Below, one piece after another: positions 37,401 to 44,643 of a DNA stretch of 64,000 nucleotides (position 1 is its first letter; each line of letters starts with the position of its first letter). Source of the stretch: Coriobacteriia bacterium (lineage in GTDB: Bacteria; Actinomycetota; Coriobacteriia; Coriobacteriales; UBA8131); the NCBI GenBank assembly GCA_009784945.1, contig WQXH01000002.1, positions 44,107 through 108,106 of the forward strand, read 5' to 3'. Under the pieces are notes generated by a model. It was not told the DNA's origin. It saw only the letters and a program-made list of their open reading frames with translations, and searched no databases. Both the position numbers and the translations under genes were made by a program.

Positions 37401-37685
37401 CAGGACTTGCTCCTTGGCGCGCTCGTCTATTCCGCCAACCCTCTTTACTTCAATGCCAGCAAAGGGCTCATTTTCGCTTGTATTCTCTCCCTCGCGCCAA
37501 AGAAGGATGTCAACATTTTCACCTGCTGCGCCACTGCGTCCGCCTGACAGGTCTCGTGCTTCACAACCAAAATGCTTTACTAGTGCGATGATCGGCTCAT
37601 TGTAGGAGGTCTCAATGTTTCCTAATAAAAAAGCGTCGTTCACCCGCTTGAAGTACTCGGTTATAGCTTTAGATATGTCAGACAC
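34419..37685 (-). CDS. Type ISP-like restriction-modification protein without helicase domain
   Basis: 1088 residues from a GTG with AAGGAG 7 nt upstream. The N-terminus has a PD-(D/E)xK-like nuclease core (D59, E79-x-K81 in AGIEVK). A linker is followed by an N6-adenine methyltransferase with motif I DPAVGTGTF (404-412) and motif IV NPPY (539-542), then a Type ISP-type C-terminal specificity region (for example YDYIYGILYDPHYREKYAEF). Classical Type ISP enzymes are about 1500-1600 residues with a RecA-like helicase between nuclease and methyltransferase; I see no helicase motifs here. It leads the operon with the KAP NTPase, HEPN and MNT genes. It could act like a Type IIG enzyme or use the NTPase as partner. 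Confidence 0.85.
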   Translation of the reverse strand: MSDISKAITEYFKRVNDAFLLGNIETSYNEPIIALVKHFGCEARDLSGGRSGAAGENVDILLWREGENTSENEPFAGIEVKRVGGIDERAKEQVLLETKRYGNIILTDNLTWSFWMLENDEPVRYSAVHLMEYVEGTLRLKKESLDLFSSLIEDFLLKDPAQIKSSARLAEYMAIHARTIRSVITGILKDDGNGQPVIDEQQRTKPLFVEIYSLYGKIKEELRPFLDTVSFADMYAQTVVYGLFIARYNNGASESFNRFEAIGSLRQESDLLKLFFSHIANANNQHPTLEAVINRLCDLYRIANIEALLDLDDEKDTIIHFYEEFLQHYDPALRKSLGVYYTPYQVVRWMVRMVDKVLVEDLGIEGGLSNNETFELELSSTPYHEGKKEKTTIKRSVPRVSILDPAVGTGTFHAEIIRYIHETYFTGGKEAFWKDYILDNKGLMSRLIGFEIMMTSYVVAHLKVRRTIDETLDKTVPSASIPASNIFLTNTLAPPLTQVEDADQMSLFAVQDFSGAVTEEARKADTWKSRRPIKVIIGNPPYNRHGGNKYDTSSYKFNADGTVNKRTSGILKDDYIMFFHFAESLIKKNGEGVLAFISPHAYYDSPSLAGMRASLLKTFDRIYVVDLHGNANKKEIAPDGLPDENVFNIRQGVGIIIAVKTSDNELWADVIHSDLIGESKGKLRQLLDNSVEFNKLPLDTNNLFFMPQCVHGKAEYEEGVSLASLFTVNAIGMMTKRDSFVSDCSKQALESRLKSFLALEESAARTQFSLGNDSRDWKYGFAKKDLEENFPENGVYIEEHYRPFDQRWMFYTGNTKGLIAYPVFQVMQHFLEHKGAGLSDSPNIGIVFPKGTVFDRAWDGALAVNSIVDGHFIDYPTKSAAYVAPLYLRPQGIEVDWRANFNETDFKQLVNNLSFEADPLQVFDYIYGILYDPHYREKYAEFLKRDFPRVPVIADPKAIDNPDAFYVSEEHFWQYVDAGSRLRRLHLLQDRKPLTLTIEPNDSEDLEIGAIKYIDGVLHLNKNKRIHGIPEDVWNYYIGGYQVLPKWFKSHKGEQLDINNFTHIETVAGALAETINIQQELKGSDKDG

Positions 37686-37907
37686 TCTTGAACTCCTTAT
37701 TAGGCATTTGAAGCTTTTGCTTTCTTGCTTTCAGTTAATTATAGCGGCTTCTGCCAGCTCTTTAGCTGCCTTTCCACTCATCCCCTTTCATCTTCTCTAA
37801 CCATAGCTCTAGTACTGCCTTTCAATTGTGGAGACAGCTCTTTCATCCATTCGCCCAAAATACTTACTCGCTGTTCAACAGCATCGCAGTCGCGAACTTG
37901 CAGTCTA

Positions 37908-37943
37908 GTGGGACAGCGGGACAGGGGACAGCCTCCTGTCCCA
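37908..37943. repeat. REP-like palindrome, copy 1
   Basis: GTGGGACAG at 37908 and a second GGGACAGG can each pair with CCTGTCCCAC ending at 37943. The sequence family (GGGACAGG...CCTGTCCC) matches palindromes spread by REP-associated tyrosine transposases. It lies in the roughly 500-bp gene-free stretch 37686-38192 upstream of the restriction operon, in which I see nothing else. Confidence 0.6.
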
Positions 37944-38192
37944 CATTGCGGAATGAAAACGGCAGATCCAGCAAGTGTCCAGCAAGTAGAATCACGCCCA
38001 TTTTGGAATATAGCGCTTGGGTTTAGGGGCAGGCAACTGCTGAGACTCGCTGCCACGGTCTATCTTGTTCAAACCAGTGCCCTCAGCCCTCACCAAGATT
38101 CTGCATCAGTCTTGCAACAAGCTCAGATCCTGCTGGGGAACGTGGTAAAATGGTTACATATCACGACGCGGGCGATCCGAACGGAGAGATAC

Positions 38193-38538
38193 CTAAGGAG
38201 GACCCGCATTTTCCTTGCCCTCTGCTTTGGCAATCTTCCGCATAACATTCTCATCGTCAAGCTTTCCAAGGTATCTTGTACCGACCGCCTTGTATAGCGA
38301 TGATGAGCGCTTTTTGTTGGGCAACAGCAGTCTCTCGAAGCGATTCTCTTTTATCAGGTAATCGACCATCCGCTTGTAATCACCATCACCAGAGACGAGC
38401 ACCACTTTATCAAACTCCTCGCGCTCGTAGAGCTTCCTCATTACCGAGAACACAACATCAACATCGACGTTCCCCTTTTTCTTACCAACGAGATTCTTGC
38501 CGTGTTCACGAAAGACAAGGATGTATCCAAAAGGGACA
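38193..38538 (-). pseudogene. NYN-domain (LabA-like) RNase, 5'-truncated remnant
   Basis: The frame reads KNLVGKKKGNVDVDVVFSVM, then VVLVSGDGDYKRMVDYL and a short C-terminus, typical of NYN/PIN-like RNases with acidic residues in VDVD and SGDGDY. No start codon with the N-terminal strand is found. The frame runs back into the palindrome at 38531-38552, beyond which it has no similarity. So the 5' part was lost at the repeat junction. Confidence 0.65.
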
Positions 38539-38552
38539 GGAGCCTGTCCCTT
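38531..38552. repeat. REP-like palindrome, copy 2, at junction of two truncated genes
   Basis: AAGGGACAGG-AG-CCTGTCCCTT is a perfect 10-bp palindrome, followed by another TTGTCCC. It lies exactly between the truncated NYN gene (minus) and the truncated zinc-finger gene (plus), about 620 bp from copy 1. Confidence 0.7.
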
Positions 38553-38557
38553 GTCCC

Positions 38558-38887
38558 ATTTATGATGGCTACTACGGAGCTGCGTTCAACAACCTGCTTG
38601 AGCGGCTCTGGCATAACTTTGCGTGCGATGCCTGCAAGGGCATCCTGGGTGTCTGTGAATGCTGTGGGCAGCTCTTTGAGGCTGCAAATAAACGTAAGGA
38701 TGTAAAACGCTTTTGCTCAACTGAATGCCAGAGCTATGCCAAGTCTGCACGGCAGTACCGGAGACGCAAAATCAGTGAGCTTGCTGATGCTCTTGGCAGG
38801 AGACCTACGCTGGAAGAGGCCCAAATGGCTGCTGGCAGCTATGAGGTCTCCGAGAAGATGATTGATGCAGCATTGAAGAAGCCTTAG
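38558..38887 (+). pseudogene. zinc-finger protein, C-terminal remnant (element A copy)
   Basis: 110 codons homologous to the last part of the full protein at 45019-46230: YDGYYGAAFNNLLERLW, a finger with CECCGQLFEA...CSTECQSYAKSARQYRRRK, then LGRRPTLEEAQ and SYEVSEKMID. The first roughly 300 residues are missing, and upstream sequence has no similarity beyond the palindrome. It converges with the AlbA_2 gene, overlapping it by 4 nt, as the intact copy does by 6 nt. Confidence 0.85.
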
Positions 38888-40320
38888 TTGGTCAGATTGT
38901 TTTTGCTGCTACCAGCACGACGATACTTTTGTAGACGGCTATTTGGCTTATCAGGAATGGTTCTTTCGATTATCCTGGCGTCAAGCGCTGGCTGAATATA
39001 AGCTCTCAAGAAACTCATACGGTCGGAGAGCCCAAGCATTTGCATTAGCTCCTTTAGGCTAAACTCCTCTTCTCCCAACACCCTCAACAGCTTATTGACT
39101 TGAGGGGTAACTTGAGGGGTAACTTGAGGGGTAACTTGCTCTGCATCGTAGTTCATGTTCAAGAGAATCACTTTGAAATTGCGGCCGTCATCGATAAACT
39201 GGGGTTCGAACTCAGGTTTATAATTTGGCGCTAGCTCTGTACGCTCACGAATGAGCTTTAGTCCTGTGCCGCGTCGCTCCATCAGCTCCATTCTCTGGAA
39301 CAGGTCAGCAATTATCGGATTGCGTCTTTCGCTGGAGACCGTTGTGACATCCACATCTTCTGGCAACCTGCCGTCTACCTTGCTACCTGGTGAGGTAATC
39401 TCTAGCCTATCATCGAAAACAAAAATCGTTATCTCGGCTCCGCCAATAGTATAGTCGCGATGAATCAGAGCGTTGACCAAGGCTTCTTCAACTACGCGTT
39501 CAACGTAGCTGTGATTGGCAATCCTACTGGGTCCAGTAATCTTCTTCCATGGCTTGAGATTGTTCCTGTCTACGAAGGCAAGCCCTTCTCTCAACAGCCT
39601 TAAGAGGCAGCCTTCGAATTCATGATCATCTAAAACTTCCTCAGATGAGCTTGACTTATGCAAACCCTTCCATCGTGTGCAGAAGATGCGGTTTGTCCTA
39701 AGTATCCACTGGTCTGCAAGAAGCACTCCAGCATTTGTCAGGAAGCCGTCCTTTGTAATTAGGCCAAGCGATTCAAAGTCGCTTTCCTCAAAAGTGCTGC
39801 GCGTTCGCTCATAGTAGGTAGCTTTGAGAATATCGAAGCTATAATCTTCCTTCTTATGGGTTGAGATCAACTCATCATAATGCGTGTTTGAGCCGCGCAT
39901 GGCTAGAGAACGTAATTGCTGGCCCGATGCGGGAACCGAAGAACTGCCTGACCGAATGAATGCCTGTTGAACACCATCTCTCATGTAAAAGTATGGGCAA
40001 TCATCCCCTGGAAACACCTCGAGAAGAACAATTACTTTGCCCTCATGCTCAACAACATCAACAGAATAGTCTGGCAGTGGGTCTATGCTGTTGCCAATCA
40101 GCTCACTTAACTTGTCTACAGTAAGCTGCGGGTTACAAATGCCTACCATTGCTCCATGATCATCCACCCCAATCAGAATCTTCCCTCCTGAAGAATTAGA
40201 AAACGCGCTGACTGATTTCAGCCAACCCTTTGGGCGCTCCCAATTAAGATTCGCTTTGAATTCTCTGTTATCCGTCTCAACACGTAGTAGGGCAGCTATA
40301 TCCAACTCATCTGCGTTCAT
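38884..40320 (-). CDS. AlbA_2 (schlafen-like) ATP-binding/HTH protein, element A copy
   Basis: 478 residues. The N-terminal AlbA_2 domain has TDNREFKANL and SSGGKILIGVDDHGAMVG. A middle HATPase_c_4-like domain has VVEEALVNALIHRDY, DRLEITSPG, NPIIADLF and RGTGLKLI. Three tandem TPQV repeats (12-bp units at about 39099-39135) then lead to a C-terminal winged-helix region. Such proteins are usually DNA-binding regulators. The ATG forms a 4-nt ATGA overlap with the decayed integrase frame upstream, the same coupling as at the element B integrase. B carries a paralogue at 46225-47691. Confidence 0.82.
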   Translation of the reverse strand: MNADELDIAALLRVETDNREFKANLNWERPKGWLKSVSAFSNSSGGKILIGVDDHGAMVGICNPQLTVDKLSELIGNSIDPLPDYSVDVVEHEGKVIVLLEVFPGDDCPYFYMRDGVQQAFIRSGSSSVPASGQQLRSLAMRGSNTHYDELISTHKKEDYSFDILKATYYERTRSTFEESDFESLGLITKDGFLTNAGVLLADQWILRTNRIFCTRWKGLHKSSSSEEVLDDHEFEGCLLRLLREGLAFVDRNNLKPWKKITGPSRIANHSYVERVVEEALVNALIHRDYTIGGAEITIFVFDDRLEITSPGSKVDGRLPEDVDVTTVSSERRNPIIADLFQRMELMERRGTGLKLIRERTELAPNYKPEFEPQFIDDGRNFKVILLNMNYDAEQVTPQVTPQVTPQVNKLLRVLGEEEFSLKELMQMLGLSDRMSFLRAYIQPALDARIIERTIPDKPNSRLQKYRRAGSSKNNLTN

Positions 40321-40395
40321 TCATCTGCCTTTCCTCGAAAAACCATGTCTCCTATTGTATCAGCTGCGACGCGATCGTTATTACCTGTGCAATAG
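40317..40395 (-). pseudogene. tyrosine integrase, C-terminal remnant (element A)
   Basis: Minus-strand translation gives DRVAADTIGDMVFRGKADE followed by TGA, matching DRTAADTIGDAIFGNGK near the end of the element B integrase. The nucleotide match (CTATTGTATCAGCTGCG on the plus strand) is close. No upstream integrase coding sequence remains before the next gene at 40421. The stop overlaps the AlbA_2 start as ATGA. Confidence 0.8.
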
Positions 40396-40420
40396 ATGTG
40401 GCTTCTTCAACAATCCCTGC

Positions 40421-40720
40421 TCACAAGATTTTATATCGCCAGCCTTTTGATGCCATCTTCTCGGAAATCAATTCACTAACAACGCCATCGGGCCCCGAGC
40501 AATACCAATCCATGTAGTTGCCATGACACAGCATGGACGCTATCAACGATCCGGCTGAGCGGAAGGAGTAGCCTACTTCGCTATTATCCTCATCAGATTC
40601 TTGACACCAATCAACATTTGCCAGAGCGGACCAGAGCTCTGTACCAAATTCCTCATCTTCTCTGAGTCGCTTCGTGAATAGCTCTCGAAAGTCATCCTCA
40701 AATTGTTGTCTATAGTCCAC
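40421..40720 (-). CDS. small acidic hypothetical protein
   Basis: 99 residues from a GTG with AGAGGAG 4 nt upstream. Acidic N-terminus (FEDDFRELFTKRLREDEEFG), then WSALANVDWC, YSFRSAGSLIASML and DWYCSGPDGVVSELI. No family recognised; the pattern looks like a compact soluble protein. It occupies the space where the A integrase body would have been. Confidence 0.55.
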   Translation of the reverse strand: MDYRQQFEDDFRELFTKRLREDEEFGTELWSALANVDWCQESDEDNSEVGYSFRSAGSLIASMLCHGNYMDWYCSGPDGVVSELISEKMASKGWRYKIL

Positions 40721-40913
40721 AGCGCTCCTCTATGTTCTGGAATTTTCTTTGATAGGATTGTAGTCATTAAGGTCATAATTGTCATTGAACTTGAAGTTCA
40801 ATGACAAGATCAGCGAAAAAAGGTACTGTATTCTGCAGCTGTTGCGCCAAATGGCCTCAGCATGCAAATTGTTTAACTACAACAGCGTAGCTGCACAACG
40901 ATGATTGAAGACA

Positions 40914-41288
40914 ATGACACAAGCTATGAGCTCTACCAAGCAAGTCTATTATCAAACAAGTAGCCTTAGTCTGGACGATAAGAAGTCTTTTCTCCGAGAG
41001 TGTTTAGATCTCAGTTACGATTGGTGGGTCGACAAACTCGATTGCTCAGAGTCTTTTGCAAGGCAAAAAGTCGACTGCTCCTTCGAGGCAATTCTCGATA
41101 GGCTAACCAAAAAGTCTCACTTTGTAGTCATTAACCGGAGGCGCTGGGGCGATTTTGAAAACAGAGAGCACTTTGAGGTTGGCTTTTGCTCAATGGAAAG
41201 CCCAATCGATTACTTTCTGTTCATCGAAATTGAAAGCGCAAAGATGCCGCAGATTCTCGCTCACTACGATCTAAAACCAATGCACTAA
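40914..41288 (+). CDS. hypothetical protein
   Basis: About 124 residues from the ATG at 40914; TTG 40905 and ATG 40926 are alternatives and no start has a strong ribosome site. Contains DDKKSFLRECLDLSYDWWVD, a basic NRRRWGDFENREHFEVGF and a hydrophobic SPIDYFLFIEIE. No family recognised. It reads towards the right end of element A, in the last gene position before att copy 2. Confidence 0.5.
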   Translation: MTQAMSSTKQVYYQTSSLSLDDKKSFLRECLDLSYDWWVDKLDCSESFARQKVDCSFEAILDRLTKKSHFVVINRRRWGDFENREHFEVGFCSMESPIDYFLFIEIESAKMPQILAHYDLKPMH

Positions 41289-41425
41289 TCGTATTACAGC
41301 CTTGGTTTAGACAATCACTGGATGAGAAGCGTCTTATCTTGCTGAATTTGTTCATGTGTAAATGTCATGCTTTGCCTGCACTTTAGTGGTTTTCGATTAT
41401 GAATTTAGTCTAGACACTATAAGAA

Positions 41426-41526
41426 CCCCGCGACCAACTAAACCGCAGGTCAGAGGCCATTTTTAGGACTTCTGGCCTGTTTCAAATTTGCCCACTTATA
41501 GCCCAGGTGGGCAATAAGTGGGCAAT
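41426..41526 (+). repeat. att copy 2 plus left end of element B
   Basis: Colinear with 29806-29906 over 101 bp without gaps, about 88 identical by hand alignment. The first 32 bases, starting at CCCCGCGACCAA, are identical. It includes the terminator hairpin and two TGGGCAAT sites at 41508 and 41519, again 11 bp apart, plus an inverted TTTGCCCA at 41487. Only the last bases of the tRNA are present, so it is a junction between elements and not a tRNA gene. Confidence 0.85.
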
Positions 41527-41595
41527 CGCCTCGTGGGTATGGCAACCAAAAGTGGGAGCTGTGGCACAGTTTTGAATCTTAGACTGCTTGTCGTC

Positions 41596-41835
41596 TCAGC
41601 AAATCTGGTCAATTGTCCAGCTAGCATCAATATAAATTGCCAGAAAATCTGCCAAGCTTAAGGCAATTTGCTCTCCTGCGCACCCTGAATCAAAGATACA
41701 CTCATCCCCACACTCGAGGAAGTGCGTTGAGCGTAAACCACCGTTGAGCAGCAGGGATGCCTCAACGATCAGTCCTCGGTTCGTCTGCACAATGTCTACG
41801 AGTCTATATGTAGAGACAGCTGACCTTTCTCTCAT
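41596..41835 (-). CDS. small hypothetical protein coupled to HNH endonuclease gene
   Basis: 79 residues from an ATG that overlaps the HNH stop as ATGA, which favours this start over a TTG at 41853. The sequence (RLVDIVQTNRGLIVEASLLL, CIFDSGCAGEQIALSLADFL) has no family I know. Tight coupling suggests a functional partner or immunity-type companion of the HNH protein (inference). Confidence 0.6.
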   Translation of the reverse strand: MRERSAVSTYRLVDIVQTNRGLIVEASLLLNGGLRSTHFLECGDECIFDSGCAGEQIALSLADFLAIYIDASWTIDQIC

Positions 41836-42938
41836 ATCGTCTGTTCGCTCCAAAGGTTATGGATATGCAAGTATGTCGTAAAATGGTACTCCATATACGA
41901 AGCCCTTCGGCCCATCAGCTGTATATACATATTGCTATTGAGGTTTAGTTTCTGATAGTCGTCTCTGGCTATCTCCTTGGAGATGGCAATCAATCCTCCA
42001 GAGTCATAGCTAAAAGAGACGAGGCCTTTGTCAAAAAGAGAATCGTGGTTGACGCAAAGAACCAACCCGTTAGAAATATCAAGGCGCTCAAAGTCGCTTG
42101 AGTTTCTCCAAGGCTTGATATGGCTGGCGATTAGCAACTGACTGTAATGCAGTCCGCACAACTCACAAGAACTATTTTTTTTCAACAGTCTTCTCCTGAA
42201 GCTACTTTGGCCAGAGCGGGCTATTACGTTTCTTTTGACCTCGGTATTGTTTATCTGCTCATAGGTGTCTTTGCTGTCGCCGCTATCGCTTTGTAGGATC
42301 TCAAAGTCATGCCAGTATTGGAGAAACTCACCATATTGTCTAAGAGACGCACTCAAAGTCCCCTGAAGAAAACCCTTTGAGGCTTTGTTGATCTCTTCGA
42401 AGTTTGCTGCATTCCGGATTGTCTTCTCGACGTCTTTGAAGTCTTGGTATTTGTCGACGCAATACATACTTCTAGGAATAGGCTTATCAGTGGTCAAAGA
42501 GGAAGGTAGCTCATCCAGAGCCTTCGTATAGTTTTTGATAGTGCTTTGGCTGAGTCCATATACCTGTTTGCCTAACCAGTCTCGGAAGCGCCTTTCGCTT
42601 TCGGATTCATTCTTCAATGCAATATACCCCCTGGACTCTCTTTCCGTCAGGAACTGAAGATAGTAATTGGCAGCAGCAGGAAAAGCTCCATGTGTTTTTT
42701 TGTTTAGCATGAGATAGTTATCTGCAGATTCTAAAACCTGACGTGTCTCTTTAAAGCCATAAGAGGAGAGCTTGTTGAAAGCGCTCTGTCTCAAACTGTC
42801 GGCGACATCCAAGGAGTTCGGAAAGCTCTTGATGCTCCTCAAGTAAGAATTGATTGTTTGAGCCTTAAGCGGTTCCTGTTTCTGAGATAGATACTTTGCA
42901 TACTCTTGCCTAAGTGCACTACTTGGCTCGGTTTTCAT
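41835..42938 (-). CDS. HNH endonuclease (HNH_2-type)
   Basis: About 367 residues; the stop TGA extends to 41832. The N-terminal 250 residues are helical, with two similar segments (SQSTIKNYTKALDELPSSL resembles TINSYLRSIKSFPNSLD, a SAM-like or core-binding-type repeat). They precede an HNH nuclease: SCELCGLHYSQLLIASHIKPW, then NGLVLCVNHDSLFDKGLVSF. C-x2-C and H/N/H residues are intact. The start has GAGGAG 2-3 nt before the ATG. It is the first cargo gene at the left end of element B and may be a restriction-like defence nuclease; homing is another possibility. Confidence 0.75.
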
Positions 42939-43036
42939 AACTCCTCACTTTTCAACACTCTGATTTGACGCTTCATGATGATCTCCGTTGTCAATTTAGG
43001 TATCCCTATTCTACCTGATAGCTCTTCGTTTTGATT

Positions 43037-44083
43037 TCATCTCAATTGTTCACTGTGCCGAATTAACTTTTGATCTTTATTCCTGGAATCTAGCTTCAGT
43101 TCGCGGGACGCAATGGCTTCGCACTCGCGGATTTGGGTTCGTTGCGTTTTGAGTTCACAGCCGATGTCTTTGAGTCGTTGGCGAGCTTCGGCGGCTTCGG
43201 TTGCATCGTCTGCCTTGGCAATTATCTTGTAGAGTTTGTTGCGCTCCTTGATGAGAGGTGGGATTCTTTGCTGTTGCTGGAGCTTGAATTCGTGCAGCTT
43301 AGTGAGGGTGTCAAGGGTGTTGGTGATGAGTATCTCGGTTTGGCGGAGGATTATCTCCAGCATCATGACTTCTGCACTGAGGTTGGGCGTGAGTCTCTTG
43401 GCGGGGATTGTTGAGTATGCCTGAATCAATAGGGCGTAGTGGTAGTGCTGACGAATAAGTCCTTGGTAAGGGAACTCTTCTGCCTTCTTGCTAATCTGGC
43501 GGATGATTGCTGGTGACAGAGTAGAGTGCTTTGTGTAGCCGCGGCGTGACATCTCTTTAGTGGTATGCCTCCCCTCTTTTGTGGCTTTCCAGTTGCCGTA
43601 GCTCTTTGTTTTCTGCTTTTCTGGTTGCTTAATGACGCTGAGCGAGTACTCGCGGCAAAGGCGGTCGCTTTCTGCACGGAAGGAGCGGTAGGCAGCTTTA
43701 TCGTGGTTGTAGCGAAGGCCGTCTGTTTGCGAAACCGAGTTCCACATGAAGTGATTGTGGATGTGGTTTTCGTGGTCGGTATGGGTGGAGACAAGGACTT
43801 GGAATCTGTTGCCGAGGGTTCGCTCTGCAAGCTTGACGCCGATTTCATGGGCGGTTATCGCGTTGACTTCATCTTCGGCAAATGATTGGTAAGCGTGGTA
43901 TGCGGTGGTGCCGCCTGTCTTGCCGTACTGCGCTTTGACGGCTTCCATTTCCATCACAGCAGTTTCCAGCGAGCAGTTGATACCTGACACCAGGAGGCCG
44001 CCAGCTGTCTTTTCAGGATTGGAGATGTAATTGATAAGCTTGGGCAGCGAACCGGTCACTTTCCAGATTTTTGTGGTGGCCAT
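43037..44083 (-). CDS. MOB-type relaxase, shortened
   Basis: 348 residues from an ATG sharing one base with the mobC stop (TAATG). The catalytic Tyr is probably Y19 (INYISNPEKT), and the metal-binding triad is HTDHENHIHNH at 101-111. These place it in the MobA/VirD2-like group. After KATKEGRHTTKEMSRRGYTK the protein moves directly to a C-terminal helical region (LIRQHYHYALLIQ). Relaxases of this kind usually have about 100 more residues here, so an internal deletion is possible. With MobC it should nick an oriT in element B; no type IV secretion genes are present, so transfer would need a helper. Confidence 0.82.
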   Translation of the reverse strand: MATTKIWKVTGSLPKLINYISNPEKTAGGLLVSGINCSLETAVMEMEAVKAQYGKTGGTTAYHAYQSFAEDEVNAITAHEIGVKLAERTLGNRFQVLVSTHTDHENHIHNHFMWNSVSQTDGLRYNHDKAAYRSFRAESDRLCREYSLSVIKQPEKQKTKSYGNWKATKEGRHTTKEMSRRGYTKHSTLSPAIIRQISKKAEEFPYQGLIRQHYHYALLIQAYSTIPAKRLTPNLSAEVMMLEIILRQTEILITNTLDTLTKLHEFKLQQQQRIPPLIKERNKLYKIIAKADDATEAAEARQRLKDIGCELKTQRTQIRECEAIASRELKLDSRNKDQKLIRHSEQLR

Positions 44084-44484
44084 TATTCGAACTCCCAATG
44101 CTCAGAGTCATCGTCTAGCATCTCTCTAGATTCCGGGTCAAGCCCGGAATGACGGATGGTGAGCTTGTCTGGCTTGATAATCTCATTGGTGATGTCTTGG
44201 ATTGCTTGTCGGAGCTCCTTGATGGCTGCCTCAATCCGTACAGCATCCATCTCACCAGTGCAGTGGACTCGGTGGGCAAGCTGATTCAGATTATTGCCAA
44301 CATAATGAATCTCTCGCATCATGCGATAGTAGTCAGTCGGTGGAACCTCCTTGGGAACCATGCCGTTGATTAAGTGGCGGAGGTATGCCGAGCGAGTCAA
44401 ATTGCAACGGCGGGCAAGAGTGTCAAGGCGGCGAAGCTCCTTCAGGCTGAGCCTGAGATTCACCTGTTCATTGCGCGTTCTCAT
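44083..44484 (-). CDS. mobC: MobC-type mobilization protein
   Basis: 133 residues from the ATG at 44484, with AAAGGGGG 7 nt upstream; the frame opens further to 44565. An RHH-like N-terminus (RNEQVNLRLSLKELRRLDTLARRC) and the MobC block (MMREIHYVGNNLNQLAHRVH) are clear. MobC helps the relaxase open oriT. The C-terminal IRHSGLDPESREML is encoded by a dispersed palindrome (44130-44150), so the tail looks like an insertion in frame. Confidence 0.82.
   Translation of the reverse strand: MRTRNEQVNLRLSLKELRRLDTLARRCNLTRSAYLRHLINGMVPKEVPPTDYYRMMREIHYVGNNLNQLAHRVHCTGEMDAVRIEAAIKELRQAIQDITNEIIKPDKLTIRHSGLDPESREMLDDDSEHWEFE
44130..44150. repeat. dispersed palindrome inside mobC 3' end
   Basis: ATTCCGGG-TCAAG-CCCGGAAT, 8-bp perfect arms. 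Sequences of this kind are common interspersed palindromes in many bacterial genomes and typically give HSGLDPESR when translated, as here. Confidence 0.7.
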
Positions 44485-44565
44485 GAGCGTGCCCCCTTTG
44501 TTGGCATGGGGAAAGCGGATGTGGATAGACAAAAGGCTAGCCATATCCATTGCTTGCCAGAACAA

Positions 44566-44590
44566 TTCCCCGCGTCTGTGACACGGGGAA
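44566..44590. other. strong hairpin upstream of mobC, candidate oriT
   Basis: TTCCCCGCGTC-TGT-GACACGGGGAA, 11-bp arms with one wobble and a 3-nt loop. It lies in the gap between the excisionase-like gene and mobC, the usual place of oriT in small mobilizable elements. It could instead be an attenuator of the mob operon. Confidence 0.4.
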
Positions 44591-44643
44591 CATCACTATC
44601 CGAAAAGAGGATGCTTTCATAATCTATGAGCTTCCCATGCCGA

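Noticed and set aside
41426..41440. Second tRNA gene
   Set aside because: Only the 3' acceptor end is present; it is an att junction.
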